NCBI GenBank assembly: GCA_021819225.1
Contig: JAKARU010000003.1
Location: forward strand, 1 to 23,178
Reading direction: 5' to 3'
From: Thermoplasmata archaeon
GTDB taxonomy: Archaea; Thermoplasmatota; Thermoplasmata; Thermoplasmatales; Thermoplasmataceae
Length of the DNA stretch: 23,178 nucleotides
The position numbers and the translations under genes are program-made. Below are positions 6,232 through 15,259 of this stretch, one piece after another; position 1 is the first letter of the stretch; every line of letters begins with the position of its first letter. The notes beneath the pieces were generated by a model that was given only the letters and a program-made list of their open reading frames with translations, was not told the origin of the DNA and did not search any database.

Positions 6232-8136
6232 ATGAAAAAAATAGACATCAACATTACAGTTGGTGGCCCTCAGGGTGGAGGCATTGATACATCCTCCAAT
6301 ATGATTAGCAGGGCCTTTGCACAGTCTGGTTATTATGTTTTTGGCGTGAGAGAATATCACTCTAATATTAAGGGGAGACACAGTTACACTCATGTAAGGA
6401 TTAAATCTGAACGTCCGCGCTCTCTGAGATATCCAGTTGATTTTCTGGTTGCTCTTGATCCGGACAGTATTTTCGAACATCTTGAAGACATAGGGGCGGG
6501 GACGAGGATAATTTATGACAGTAGCATAGAAAAGGCAGAACTTTCCCAGGCAAGGATGATAATGAGGGATACTGCAAAGAAGATCAAGGAAACACTTGAT
6601 GAAGATAAATTCCCCAACACTATTGCAGGAGCAGTCCAGTGGATGAAGTCAAAAGGCGCAATGCCCCTTTCAATCCCATTCACAAATGTAGTTCAGGATG
6701 CAATAAAAGAAGGAGTTCCCAGCAGGTATTTCAATACTCTTGGAGCCGCCCTAACCCTTGCAATAGCCGGGGTTGACAGGAAATACATGGAGGAGAGCAT
6801 AAGACTTGTTTTTGCAGGAAAGGACAAGATTATAGAGGAAAATGTTAGGGTTGTTGATGCTGCCTATTCTTACTGCAGAAACAACGGACTCCTTGGAGAG
6901 ACTCTTCCATATATTGAGCATTCAAAGAGGTTCATGATTACAGGAAATGACGGAGCAGCCATCGGGAAGGTTATGGGTGGACTCAGGCTCCAGACTTATT
7001 ATCCGATTACCCCTGCAAGCGATGAAAGTACCATCATGGACGAGCATAATTACATAAAGTGGGTAGATACTGAGGCAAGCAAGATGAAGGACGCTGGTGT
7101 CGTGATCGTGCAGACAGAGGATGAAATATCTGCAGCAACAATGGCAACTGGCGCTGCAGTCACAGGAACAAGGACCGCGACTGCTACCAGTGGACCTGGA
7201 TTCTCGCTCATGGCCGAAGCAATTGGCTTTGCAGGAATAGATGAAGTTCCATTAGTTATAACGCTGTATCAGAGAGGAGGTCCATCAACTGGTCTCCCAA
7301 CAAGGAATGGACAATCAGACCTCCTGTTCGCAATGAATACGGGGCACGGTGAATTCCCGCGAATAGTTATCTCGTCAGGAGATGTTGAGGAATGCATATA
7401 TGATTCAATGAGAGCATTGAATTATGCCCAGAGATACCAGATGCCTGTCCTTCATCTCATAGACAAGAATCTGGCAAATACAACTGATTTCATTTCCCTG
7501 ATAGACTCGAAGAAGGTTCCTGTAATGGCCCACAAATTTGAGAGCCACGGGCTGAATTTCAAGAGATACAACCTTGACACAAAGAACGGCATATCAAACC
7601 TGGGGGCATTCGGAAAAGATATATTCTGGATGACAGGTGATGAGCACGACGAACTTGGTCATGTTACTGAAGATAGCGATGTGAGGGACCAAATGATGGA
7701 GAAGAGGTTCAGGAAACTTGAGACTGCAGATCTTGAAATTCCGCAGGATGACAAGGCTATCCTGTATGGAGATCCAAAGGCGGAGATCACTTTTGTAACA
7801 TGGGGAAGCCAGAAGGGCCCAATTCTTGATGTCATAGACATACTCAAGGAAGAAGGAATAAACGCAAACCTGCTTTACCTCAGAATGTTCATCCCATTCC
7901 CTACAAAGTTCGTGAAGGAAGTTCTTTCTAAGGCGAAGATAATTATCGATGTGGAGAGTAATTTCCTGGGGCAGGCCGCCTCCGTGGTAATGGCAAATAC
8001 AGGAATAAATATAGAGAACAGGATACTGAAATACAACGGAAGGCACATGACTGAGGATGAGATACTGGAATCTGCGAGGGATATAATTAAGAATAAGGGG
8101 AATAAAATAGAAAAGGTGTTGAAACATGGCGCATAA
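6232..8136 (+). CDS. 2-oxoacid:ferredoxin oxidoreductase, alpha subunit (gamma-alpha fusion)
   Basis: Large subunit of a CoA-dependent 2-oxoacid:ferredoxin oxidoreductase, which oxidises pyruvate, 2-oxoglutarate or related acids to acyl-CoA, CO2 and reduced ferredoxin. The 634-residue chain is a fusion. A gamma domain occupies about residues 1-200 (GGPQGGGIDTSSNMISRAF at 11-29, REYHSNIKGRHSYTHVRI at 40-57). The alpha domain starts near 230, with the YPITPASDES motif (257-266), which in the Sulfolobus enzyme governs activity and 2-oxoacid choice, and SGPGFSLMAEAIGFAG (320-335). The domain order and the position of YPITP match the two-subunit Sulfolobus-type enzymes. The preferred substrate cannot be decided. 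It overlaps the beta gene by 11 nt; the two form one operon and presumably an (alpha-beta)2 complex. Confidence 0.93.
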   Translation: MKKIDINITVGGPQGGGIDTSSNMISRAFAQSGYYVFGVREYHSNIKGRHSYTHVRIKSERPRSLRYPVDFLVALDPDSIFEHLEDIGAGTRIIYDSSIEKAELSQARMIMRDTAKKIKETLDEDKFPNTIAGAVQWMKSKGAMPLSIPFTNVVQDAIKEGVPSRYFNTLGAALTLAIAGVDRKYMEESIRLVFAGKDKIIEENVRVVDAAYSYCRNNGLLGETLPYIEHSKRFMITGNDGAAIGKVMGGLRLQTYYPITPASDESTIMDEHNYIKWVDTEASKMKDAGVVIVQTEDEISAATMATGAAVTGTRTATATSGPGFSLMAEAIGFAGIDEVPLVITLYQRGGPSTGLPTRNGQSDLLFAMNTGHGEFPRIVISSGDVEECIYDSMRALNYAQRYQMPVLHLIDKNLANTTDFISLIDSKKVPVMAHKFESHGLNFKRYNLDTKNGISNLGAFGKDIFWMTGDEHDELGHVTEDSDVRDQMMEKRFRKLETADLEIPQDDKAILYGDPKAEITFVTWGSQKGPILDVIDILKEEGINANLLYLRMFIPFPTKFVKEVLSKAKIIIDVESNFLGQAASVVMANTGINIENRILKYNGRHMTEDEILESARDIIKNKGNKIEKVLKHGA

Positions 8137-9052
8137 TTTTAAGACTGACCTGACTGTAGACTGGTGTCCTGGATGTGGTGATTTTGGTATAGTCACATCA
8201 ATTACATCAGCAATGACTGAACTGAATCTGGACCCACTTGGTGTGGTTATGGTTTCTGGTATTGGTTGCTCTGGAAAAACACCACATTATATCAATGTGG
8301 CAGGTATGCACACTCTTCACGGAAGAGCCATACCTTATGCAACTGGAGTTAAACTGGCAAATCCCAAATTAAAGGTTCTTGTGACTGGAGGTGACGGAGA
8401 TCTTATGGGAATAGGAGCGGGACATCTCGTTGCCGAAGGAAGGAGGAACACAGGGATTACAGTAATGATTTATGACAATGAGGTTTATGGCCTGACAAAG
8501 GGACAGGCTGCACCTACAATGCCACTTGGTGAGCAGACGAAGAGCCTTACAAAACCCAACATATTCACGAGACTTAACCCAATTGCCCTGGCACTTTCTT
8601 CTGGGTACAGTTTTGTTGCAAGGGGATTTTCGTTTGATATGAAGCAACTGAAAGATATAATCAAGAAGGCCATAAATCATCCAGGCTCTGCTGTGATTGA
8701 TATTCTCCAGCCATGCCCCACATACAACAACATCAATACAATGGAGTGGTACAAGGAGAGAGTCTACAAGCTTGAAGATGATAAGGAATGGGATCCAGTT
8801 GTGAGCACGGAGAACATTTCCCACGCAGACGAGAAGTTTTCAAGGGCAATGCTGAAGGCACAGGAATGGGGAGAGAAGATCCCAACAGGAATATTCTACC
8901 AGAACACTGCCATAGAACCGTTTACAAAGAGGATCAACAGGAATGTACCCAACTATCTGGATATTACACCTTCAGAACAGGTAATATCAACGGATGCGGG
9001 CTTCACAATTGTGGATCCAGAAAAAACTTTTGCTGACAAAATAATAGGTTAA
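8126..9052 (+). CDS. 2-oxoacid:ferredoxin oxidoreductase, beta subunit
   Basis: The 308-residue catalytic subunit that binds thiamine diphosphate and one [4Fe-4S] cluster. Cluster ligands are visible as Cys14 and Cys17 (DWCPGCGDFG), Cys48 (GIGCSGKTPHY) and Cys197 (QPCPTYNN), matching the Sulfolobus-type beta subunit nearly residue for residue in spacing. The TPP motif runs from GDGDLMGIGAGH (89-100) to YDNEVYGLTKGQ (116-127). No ferredoxin-like (delta) domain is encoded nearby, as expected for the two-subunit archaeal form. Translation starts within the end of the alpha gene, with a GGTG ribosome site (8115-8118) before ATG 8126, indicating coupled synthesis. Its stop interlocks with that of pyrH (shared TTAA). 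Confidence 0.94.
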   Translation: MAHNFKTDLTVDWCPGCGDFGIVTSITSAMTELNLDPLGVVMVSGIGCSGKTPHYINVAGMHTLHGRAIPYATGVKLANPKLKVLVTGGDGDLMGIGAGHLVAEGRRNTGITVMIYDNEVYGLTKGQAAPTMPLGEQTKSLTKPNIFTRLNPIALALSSGYSFVARGFSFDMKQLKDIIKKAINHPGSAVIDILQPCPTYNNINTMEWYKERVYKLEDDKEWDPVVSTENISHADEKFSRAMLKAQEWGEKIPTGIFYQNTAIEPFTKRINRNVPNYLDITPSEQVISTDAGFTIVDPEKTFADKIIG

Positions 9053-9729
9053 TCCCCGGTTACGAGGGTTCCAACATATTTTTTTCCTGAGATGCATTTT
9101 TCCATGTTGTCGAAATCCTTTCCAGATATTATGTGGAGGTTTATTCCTGCTCGCTTTCCAATCAGGAGTGAGACTGAATCCATGAACTGGTTGCTCCCTG
9201 CACCTGTATAACTTGCAAGTGAGATACGGAAGGCCTCGTCGTAGTCCAGGCGATCAAATCGAATTGCATTTGGATTCTTTCTCGGATCCTCGCTATATAC
9301 CGCATCCACTGATGTAATATTGATCACGTCCTTAATTCCCGCGGATTCTGCCAGAAGCATTGAAACTGTATCTGTTGTGTGTCCCGGGACGGTACCACCC
9401 ATGACCACGGTTCCACGTCTGTTCAGTTCAGTGAGTCCCTCAACAACAGACTCCGGTATCCACTCCTGCTTATTTCCCATGGCAGAGGCGAGAAGCATGG
9501 CATTCATCCTTGTTGCCCTGATGCCGATCTCATCCATAAAGAAATCATTGGAAGTGTACTTCTTCATTGCATTTACATAGTTCCTTGCGGTAATCCCCCC
9601 ACCTACAACAACACCATAACGATCTTTCTGGACCTGCCGCATTATTCCGACGAACCTGTTAATGAATTCAAAGTCTATATGTTCCGGGTTCACCATGGAA
9701 CCTCCTAGAGATATTATAAATTCCCTCAT
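9049..9729 (-). CDS. pyrH: Uridylate kinase (UMP kinase), archaeal type
   Basis: Amino-acid-kinase-family enzyme of 226 residues that phosphorylates UMP to UDP with ATP. Motifs include the N-terminal SLGGSMV (7-13), VVVGGGITARNYV (40-52, phosphate-binding glycine loop), MGGTVPGHTTDTVSMLLAE (111-129) and NITSVDAVYSEDPRKNP (137-153), which binds the nucleotide. Length fits archaeal UMP kinases, which are shorter than bacterial ones. It is transcribed away from aRF1 from a 46-bp shared gap: CTATATAA on the minus strand (9749-9756) is centred about 23 bp from its ATG, so the mRNA is probably leaderless. Its 3' end meets porB tail to tail. Confidence 0.93.
   Translation of the reverse strand: MREFIISLGGSMVNPEHIDFEFINRFVGIMRQVQKDRYGVVVGGGITARNYVNAMKKYTSNDFFMDEIGIRATRMNAMLLASAMGNKQEWIPESVVEGLTELNRRGTVVMGGTVPGHTTDTVSMLLAESAGIKDVINITSVDAVYSEDPRKNPNAIRFDRLDYDEAFRISLASYTGAGSNQFMDSVSLLIGKRAGINLHIISGKDFDNMEKCISGKKYVGTLVTGD
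9079..9085 (+). terminator. Possible oligo-T terminator of the oxidoreductase operon
   Basis: Seven T residues 27 nt past the beta-subunit stop. They lie inside the pyrH coding region, where on the opposite strand they encode a Lys-Lys pair, so the signal may be fortuitous. Confidence 0.3.
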
Positions 9730-9747
9730 GAAATCGATTCATCAAAG

Positions 9748-9765
9748 TTATATAGTATTATAAAT
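9748..9765. promoter_or_regulatory. Overlapping divergent promoters of pyrH and prf1
   Basis: In the 46-bp gap, GTTATATAGT (9748-9757) is centred about 24 bp before the aRF1 ATG at 9776, and the same AT-rich core read on the minus strand is about 23 bp before the pyrH ATG at 9729. The two TATA elements therefore overlap and probably compete or are shared. TTATAATAC on the minus strand (9757-9765) is a second candidate for pyrH. Confidence 0.45.
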
Positions 9766-9775
9766 TTTCTAAGTT

Positions 9776-11020
9776 ATGACAAATGACGAGAAACAGCTCA
9801 GGAGATATGAGTTCAAGAAAGCGATGGAGGAGCTTTCAAATTTGAAGGGACGTGGTACAGAGCTGATTTCTTTATATATTCCTCCGGACAAGCAGATATG
9901 GGATGTTGTTCAATACCTGAGGGAAGAATACTCCACTTCTGCCAACATTAAGTCGAAATCCACCAGGAAGAATGTGCTTTCTGCAATTGAGTCTATCATG
10001 TCAAAGCTTAAATATTATAAGTCACCGCCAGAAACAGGACTGGTCTTCTTTGTGGGGCATGTTCAAAAGCGAGGGGATCAGACTGAAATGTTCAGTGAAA
10101 TCATTGAGCCACCCGAGCCAATCCAGACATTCATATACAAATGCGATTCACAGTTTTACACAGAGCCTCTTCTTGTGCAGTTGAAGGCGAAAGATGTATA
10201 TGGACTCATAGTCATTGACAGGAAGGAAGCAACCATAGGCTTCCTGAATGGAACTAACATCGTTGCCGTAACGAATGAACAGTCTCTTGTGCCTAGCAAG
10301 CATCACCAGGGGGGACAGTCTTCCAGAAGGTACGAACGACTTATCGAGATAGCGGCAAATGATTATTTCAAGAAGATGGGGGAAATTGTGAACAATACCT
10401 TCATGCCAATAATCAGGGACATGAAGGGAATATTCATAGGTGGCCCGGGATCAACAAAGAACTTCTTCTTTGAGAATGGGTATATGTTCAATGATATTAC
10501 GAGGAAGGTGATTGATCTTTATGATGTCGGTTATACAGATGAATCTGGATTAAGGGAACTTGTGGAGAAGGCTGCCGAATCGATGAAGGATCTTGAAATT
10601 GCGAGGGAAAAGGACCTGGTCAACAGATTCATGAGGGAAGTAAGGAAGGGTGATGAGGGGCTCGCAGTTTATGGTGAGGCTGAGGTTAATCATGCCCTTC
10701 AGATGAAGGCTGTCGATATCCTCCTGATATCGGATGGGATACGACGAACAAAATACTACTATAAATGTCCAGCATGTGGCCATGAAGAGGTCTTCAACTC
10801 AAGGCCGGAGGATAACACATGCCCGGCCTGTGGTTCTGCGATGGAACTGGATCATGAGGATGACTTTGTCAAGACTCTTTATAAAATGGCGGAGGATTCT
10901 GGCGCAACTGTGGAAATGATAGGAGAGGAGAGCGATGAGGGAAAACTCCTCAAGAAGGCCTTTGGTGGTGTTGTTGGAATACTCAGGTATGTGCCGCAGA
11001 AAGAAGCAAGATCATCGTAA
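9776..11020 (+). CDS. prf1: Peptide chain release factor aRF1
   Basis: Archaeal class-1 release factor of 414 residues that reads all three stop codons and triggers peptide release. Decoding residues are NIKS (57-60) within the N domain and the YxCxxxF motif (Tyr121, Cys123, Phe127). The catalytic GGQ is at 179-181 in the M domain. The C domain carries a zinc ribbon with Cys331 and Cys334 (YKCPACGHE) and Cys349 and Cys352 (TCPACGSAM). The length is normal for archaeal aRF1, and the C-terminal domain is the one that meets aRF3/aEF1A and ABCE1. The TATA spacing implies a leaderless mRNA beginning at ATG 9776. Its end overlaps the convergent PRC-barrel gene by 9 nt. Confidence 0.96.
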   Translation: MTNDEKQLRRYEFKKAMEELSNLKGRGTELISLYIPPDKQIWDVVQYLREEYSTSANIKSKSTRKNVLSAIESIMSKLKYYKSPPETGLVFFVGHVQKRGDQTEMFSEIIEPPEPIQTFIYKCDSQFYTEPLLVQLKAKDVYGLIVIDRKEATIGFLNGTNIVAVTNEQSLVPSKHHQGGQSSRRYERLIEIAANDYFKKMGEIVNNTFMPIIRDMKGIFIGGPGSTKNFFFENGYMFNDITRKVIDLYDVGYTDESGLRELVEKAAESMKDLEIAREKDLVNRFMREVRKGDEGLAVYGEAEVNHALQMKAVDILLISDGIRRTKYYYKCPACGHEEVFNSRPEDNTCPACGSAMELDHEDDFVKTLYKMAEDSGATVEMIGEESDEGKLLKKAFGGVVGILRYVPQKEARSS

Positions 11021-11266
11021 CATTTTTAATTTTGTCACGTCAAGCACGAGATAATCCTTTCCTGCAACTATCAGGTCGAACGGTATTATATACCTGCCAC
11101 TCTCATCCTTCTTCAGTGAGACAAATCTCTGATCGCGTGGAATTGCCAGGATACTCTGGATCTTGCCTGTTCGCTGATCAAATATAAAATCGTCAATCGT
11201 CCCGACAATAGTGCCGTCACTGGTCCCGATCTGAGTGCCCACAACCTTCCTGAGTCTCAATTTCAT
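11012..11266 (-). CDS. Small PRC-barrel domain protein
   Basis: An 84-residue protein consisting of one PRC-barrel domain, a small beta-barrel found in photosynthetic reaction-centre H subunits, RimM and many archaeal single-domain proteins. Typical features are [20 protein letters not shown] (14-33), a hydrophobic strand pair (IQSILAIP), and a C-terminal [18 protein letters not shown] (59-76). No signal or membrane segment is present. Haloarchaeal relatives (CdpB) act in cell division, so such a role is possible but not shown by sequence. It starts 30 bp after the VAT stop, with a TATA-like AATTTTTATTG about 25 bp upstream, so it may be transcribed alone or by read-through from VAT. Confidence 0.85.
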   Translation of the reverse strand: MKLRLRKVVGTQIGTSDGTIVGTIDDFIFDQRTGKIQSILAIPRDQRFVSLKKDESGRYIIPFDLIVAGKDYLVLDVTKLKMLR

Positions 11267-11289
11267 ATTTCAATCAGTGCATATTACAA

Positions 11290-11296
11290 TAAAAAT
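11290..11296 (-). terminator. Oligo-T tract directly after VAT
   Basis: On the minus strand ATTTTTA follows the VAT stop codon at once. The same AT-rich block lies at TATA distance from the PRC-barrel ATG, so it may serve as both end signal and promoter. Confidence 0.3.
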
Positions 11297-13543
11297 TTAA
11301 TTGTAGAGGCCAGTTTCCTCTACCTGTTTTCTCCTCTCCCTGACACTTTTTCCCATGTTCTTGGAGAGATTTTCGTAGAATTTGATGACCTCGTCATCCA
11401 CTGATGGCTTGATTGTTTTCATGGCGTCACTGAAGTTTGCCTGTGTTACGTTGGTCGCGTCAGGGTCAGCGCGGTATGCCATCATCCCTGCCTCCCTGCA
11501 GAGATTCTCAAGATCTGCACCAACATACCCGTCTGTCTGATCAGCGATCTTTTCAAGATTGACATCCGGGCCAAGAGGCATGTTCTTTGTATGAACCTTG
11601 AGGATGAGAAGCCTGGCATCCCTGTCAGGCGGGGGAATGTATATCATCTTGTCAAACCTTCCCGCCCTAATAAGGGCAGTGTCAAGTATGTCCGGCCTGT
11701 TTGTTGCACCTATCACAACAACACCCTGTAGAACCTCAACTCCGTCCATGGAGGTAAGCAGCTGGTTAACTATTCTCTCTGTAACCCCTGAATCGCTGCC
11801 GCCACCACGTCTAGGTGCAATAGAATCAATTTCGTCAAGAAAAACTATGGACGGGGCGACCTGTTTTGCCTTCTTGAAAATCTCCCTCACGGCCTTCTCA
11901 CTTTCCCCAACCCATTTGCTCAGTACTTCTGGTCCTTTGACCGAGATGAAGTTGGCATTGCTCTCGTTTGCCACAGCCTTGGCAAGAAGTGTTTTCCCGA
12001 CACCCGGAGGACCGTATAACAGGAATCCTTTTGGCGCACGAATTCCAAGCTTCTTGAATACCTCCGGCTTCAGGAGAGGGAGCTCAACGCTTTCCCTCAG
12101 TTCACTCTTGACATTTTCCATGCCGCCTATGTCGTTCCAGTGAATGTCGGGTATCTCGGCCATGACTTCCCGCAGGGAGCTGGGTTCAATTGTCTTCAGC
12201 GCCTCGCGGAAATCATCGGCGTTAACCTCCATCCTCTCAAGTATTTCAGTGGGGATTGGCTTGTCGAGATCGATGTCGGGGAGATATCTCCTCAGGGCAT
12301 TCATGGCTGACTCCCTGGCCAATGCCGCCAGGTCAGCCCCTACAAAACCATATGTCAGGTCTGCGATTTCATCTATGAATTTGGCCCTTTCTTCCTCCTC
12401 CATGCTGAATGGCATGGCCCTTGTATGTATGGAAAGGATCTCCTTCCTTCCCTTCTTATCTGGGACACCTATGTTGATCTCCCTGTCAAACCGTCCGGGC
12501 CTCCTTAGGGCTGGATCCACTGCATCTATACGGTTGGTTGCTCCGATCACGATTACGTGTCCCCTCTCCTTGAGCCCGTCCATGAGTGTAAGAAGCTGTG
12601 CAACTACACGTCTTTCAACCTCACCCTGAACCTCCTCCCTCTTTGGTGCTATTGAGTCAATCTCATCTATGAATATTATGGAAGGCTCCTTGTCCTCTGC
12701 ATTCGTAAATATTTCCCTCAGTTTCTGCTCACTCTGGCCATAGTATTTGCTCATTATTTCCGGCCCATTTATCGGGAAGAAATTTGCGCCGGATTCGTTA
12801 GCCACGGCTCTTGCGATAAGTGTTTTACCGGTACCCGGCGGACCGTACAGTAATACGCCCTTTGGAGGTCTTATCCCGAGTCTTTCAAATAGCTCGGGAT
12901 GCTTCAGCGGGAGTTCTATAATTTCCCTCACTTTGCTGAGCTGGTCACTCAATCCACCGATATCCTCATAACTTATTCTTGAAACATCCTCAAGGAGCTC
13001 AGAGGCTGCGTCCTCCTTGATTTCAATTCTTGTTGTTTCTCCAATCTCCACGGGAACCTTTGATGGCACTGTTTTTACTACCTTGAACAGAAGTCCTGAA
13101 TGCCCTGCTAGTGTCAGGCCAGGGACACTTATATTATCCTGCTCTATCATTGGCCTCCTGAGAAGCGTCTTCTGGACGAAATCATCAATACCCTCCCCAA
13201 ATTTAAGCTTCTGCTCCTTCCTTATTATTGGGGCAAGAACAACCCTGCTCGCAACCTCTACCTTCACTCTCCTGACCTTTACCTTGTCCCCTATTGAACA
13301 TCCGCAATTATTCCTCATAACACTGTCGATTCTCACGATCTGCTTGTTTTCATCCTCAGGTCTCGCCCTGAAAACTCTACCAACAGTCTTCTTTGGATTC
13401 TTTTCGATCTCAACCACGTCTCCAATCTCGACTCCGAGTGAAATCCTTGATTCTTCGTCAAGCCTGACTCGTGACATACCAGGATCAGTGGCATTAGCTT
13501 CTGCTACTCTGAGTATAATTCCTTCTCCTGTTGAGTACGACAT
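11297..13543 (-). CDS. vat: VAT, archaeal CDC48/p97 AAA ATPase
   Basis: A 748-residue hexameric unfoldase that extracts or unfolds proteins, probably feeding the archaeal proteasome. The order is: N domain (about 1-185, double-psi barrel plus beta-clam), D1 ring with Walker A GPPGTGKT (234-241) and Walker B IIFIDEID (289-296), and D2 ring with Walker A GPPGVGKT (511-518) and Walker B IVFLDEID (566-573). Arginine-finger regions and the SRH ([20 protein letters not shown], and its D2 counterpart) are intact. It matches Thermoplasma acidophilum VAT throughout, including the [12 protein letters not shown] end. I moved the start from an upstream ATG at 13558 to 13543 because family members begin close to the barrel and the TATA box is 25 bp from 13543. 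Confidence 0.96.
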   Translation of the reverse strand: MSYSTGEGIILRVAEANATDPGMSRVRLDEESRISLGVEIGDVVEIEKNPKKTVGRVFRARPEDENKQIVRIDSVMRNNCGCSIGDKVKVRRVKVEVASRVVLAPIIRKEQKLKFGEGIDDFVQKTLLRRPMIEQDNISVPGLTLAGHSGLLFKVVKTVPSKVPVEIGETTRIEIKEDAASELLEDVSRISYEDIGGLSDQLSKVREIIELPLKHPELFERLGIRPPKGVLLYGPPGTGKTLIARAVANESGANFFPINGPEIMSKYYGQSEQKLREIFTNAEDKEPSIIFIDEIDSIAPKREEVQGEVERRVVAQLLTLMDGLKERGHVIVIGATNRIDAVDPALRRPGRFDREINIGVPDKKGRKEILSIHTRAMPFSMEEEERAKFIDEIADLTYGFVGADLAALARESAMNALRRYLPDIDLDKPIPTEILERMEVNADDFREALKTIEPSSLREVMAEIPDIHWNDIGGMENVKSELRESVELPLLKPEVFKKLGIRAPKGFLLYGPPGVGKTLLAKAVANESNANFISVKGPEVLSKWVGESEKAVREIFKKAKQVAPSIVFLDEIDSIAPRRGGGSDSGVTERIVNQLLTSMDGVEVLQGVVVIGATNRPDILDTALIRAGRFDKMIYIPPPDRDARLLILKVHTKNMPLGPDVNLEKIADQTDGYVGADLENLCREAGMMAYRADPDATNVTQANFSDAMKTIKPSVDDEVIKFYENLSKNMGKSVRERRKQVEETGLYN

Positions 13544-13561
13544 GATCCATAAAAGCAAAAT

Positions 13562-13574
13562 GAGTATATAATCC
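13562..13574 (-). promoter_or_regulatory. TATA box of VAT
   Basis: GGATTATATACTC on the minus strand, centred 25 bp before ATG 13543. An ATG at 13558 would be only 10 bp from it, so the shorter start is preferred. Confidence 0.55.
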
Positions 13575-13700
13575 TAAAGAAAGAACACACAGAAAAATAC
13601 CTGATCTGGCAGAAAATATCCTCATGAACAAATGTAAAACATCTCATTTTAAATTGGTATGCTGGAGATGAAGTCCATAACCCAGTTTTGAGGCGCTGAT

Positions 13701-15161
13701 CTATATCTTGAGCCCTGTAATCCACATCATGTCTTTCGGTACCCCCCGGTTTTCAATGATGTGCTTCATCACAAGAGAACTTGGCCTCAACTCTCTCTCC
13801 TTTGTCTTAAGATCTACACCTATCAGGCCGAAGCGCTTCGAGAAGCCGTTTCCCCATTCATAGTTGTCAGTAAGTGCCCAGTGGAAATAACCCTGCACAT
13901 TTGCACCATCTGCGATTGCCCTCTCTACATTATAAAGATGCGAAACAACATACTTTGGCCTGTATTGATCGATTGCATCGGCCATTCCATTTTCAGTTAT
14001 CATCATCGGCATATGGTACCTGTTATGATATGACATCAATACATTGTAGATTCCTTCTGGATATATCTCCCATCCAGTATCGCTGGTTGACCTACCGTCC
14101 CTTGATTTCACGCCTTCTCCTGTAGCATGACCGAAGCCAAGGACTATCCTCCATCCACTGGGATCTGAACTCCGTTCAACAACATCCCTGCTGTAATAAT
14201 TCACTCCTATCCAGTCAAGATGGCCCTTCATGTCATTCCTTGTTTCTGGATTACTTGAGAACCTTGTATCGTCCTTAATGTCGTCATTGTACCAGCGGAG
14301 GTCCCCCTTCACTATTGCATCAAAGAATGAATAGCGCATCTGGAATTCAACCATGTCCTTCAATTCCACGTCAGTTCCATCCAGTGGCTGGAAATCACCA
14401 TTTGCATATATGATTCCAACATCTTTTGTTGAGTACTGCTTCAAAGCATCATAGGCCCTTGCATGTGCCTGTGCAAAATTCCTCTTTCGCCTGGAGAAAC
14501 CTCCACGTGAAAAATCTCTGCTACACCCCTGGAAAACCATGTTCGGCTCATTCATTGTTGACCACCTGTCAGCGAATGAGTTAAATGTGTTTCCAATAAA
14601 GGCTGCATATTTTGCAAACTCGACCGTGATCCTGTCGTCAAAACAGCCACCTATTGCCCATTCCTTCTCCTTTCCAGAATTACCTGATGGATCATTGAGC
14701 CATCTCGGTACTGTCCAGTGATAGAGATTTATAACTACGTAGAAACCACGCTTCTTCAGATCGCTGAAAATTTCCATGTAATGCCTTATACTTTCTCTGT
14801 TTGATCGCTCCTCAAGTTTCTTCATAGCGGCTTCAGGTACTGTAATCGCAGTGATCGCATCCCCATCCCTTACGATTTCAACCTGAATATCCTCAGTGGA
14901 TTCGGGGAATATTCTTGACCATTCTATGCCGATTCTGGCTGAATTCATTCCGATGAACTGTGCATAGTCATGATCTTTTCTGAACATGTCCCAATAGGCG
15001 GGACCGTTCTCCGGAAAATCCCCCGATACATAATGTTTTTCAATATTTCTTGGATCGTGCGACCAAATATACCAGTCCGAATTTGAATCGATATCTGAAA
15101 GGCCCATTTCAAACTGGAACCCCGCTTCGGAAAAGCCGAACTTAAAACCTTCTGGAAACAT
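13701..15161 (-). CDS. bgaS: GH1 beta-glycosidase (beta-galactosidase/beta-glucosidase)
   Basis: A 486-residue retaining glycoside hydrolase of family 1, close in length to Sulfolobus beta-glycosidase LacS/BgaS (489). The acid/base is Glu205 in TMNEPN, and the nucleophile is Glu390 in ITENGMAD. Other family blocks are FKFGFSEAGFQFEMG (6-20), NSARIGIEWSRIFPE (73-87), LYHWTVPRWL (146-155) and WALTDNYEWGNGFSKRFGL near the C-terminus, which forms the aglycone pocket. No signal peptide is present, so it acts inside the cell on imported substrate. The gene follows the TrmB regulator (98 bp gap) and has its own TATA box and an upstream inverted repeat shared with the transporter operon. Actual sugar preference cannot be assigned. 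Confidence 0.94.
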   Translation of the reverse strand: MFPEGFKFGFSEAGFQFEMGLSDIDSNSDWYIWSHDPRNIEKHYVSGDFPENGPAYWDMFRKDHDYAQFIGMNSARIGIEWSRIFPESTEDIQVEIVRDGDAITAITVPEAAMKKLEERSNRESIRHYMEIFSDLKKRGFYVVINLYHWTVPRWLNDPSGNSGKEKEWAIGGCFDDRITVEFAKYAAFIGNTFNSFADRWSTMNEPNMVFQGCSRDFSRGGFSRRKRNFAQAHARAYDALKQYSTKDVGIIYANGDFQPLDGTDVELKDMVEFQMRYSFFDAIVKGDLRWYNDDIKDDTRFSSNPETRNDMKGHLDWIGVNYYSRDVVERSSDPSGWRIVLGFGHATGEGVKSRDGRSTSDTGWEIYPEGIYNVLMSYHNRYHMPMMITENGMADAIDQYRPKYVVSHLYNVERAIADGANVQGYFHWALTDNYEWGNGFSKRFGLIGVDLKTKERELRPSSLVMKHIIENRGVPKDMMWITGLKI

Positions 15162-15180
15162 TAGCAGGAATTGAACGCGA

Positions 15181-15191
15181 ATTATTTATAA
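15181..15191 (-). promoter_or_regulatory. TATA box of the GH1 gene
   Basis: TTATAAATAAT on the minus strand. Its AAATAAT core is centred 23 bp before the ATG at 15161. An identical AAATAAT core is found at the same place before the binding-protein gene. Confidence 0.55.
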
Positions 15192-15207
15192 TTAATCCAA
15201 CCATTTT

Positions 15208-15224
15208 TACTACCGGATATAGCA
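15208..15224 (-). promoter_or_regulatory. Candidate TrmB operator at the GH1 promoter
   Basis: On the plus strand TACTAC-CGGAT-ATAGCA: a 10/12 match to the perfect TACTAT-N5-ATAGTA repeat found before the binding-protein gene, with the same 5-nt spacer. Its centre (15216) is 55 bp upstream of the GH1 start and 32 bp upstream of the centre of the AAATAAT core, the same distance as at the other promoter. That the neighbouring TrmB protein binds here is inference. Confidence 0.5.
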
Positions 15225-15259
15225 TAATCCCATGGAACAAGAACATATAAAAACTGGAT

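Noticed and set aside
7594..8196. 200-codon minus-strand frame across the porA/porB junction
   Set aside because: Antisense to two well-supported subunits with all catalytic motifs intact; no promoter or family match.
11598..13571. Long plus-strand open frames (161-184 codons) across the VAT gene
   Set aside because: They are antisense to a near-perfect VAT homologue; their Ser/Pro/Leu-rich products reflect its codon use.
13544..13700. Possible gene in the 157-bp gap between VAT and GH1
   Set aside because: Only short frames without conserved sequence; the VAT TATA box accounts for the visible signal.
13504..13725. 73-codon minus-strand frame between GH1 and VAT
   Set aside because: It overlaps the VAT start and promoter in another frame and has no recognisable product.
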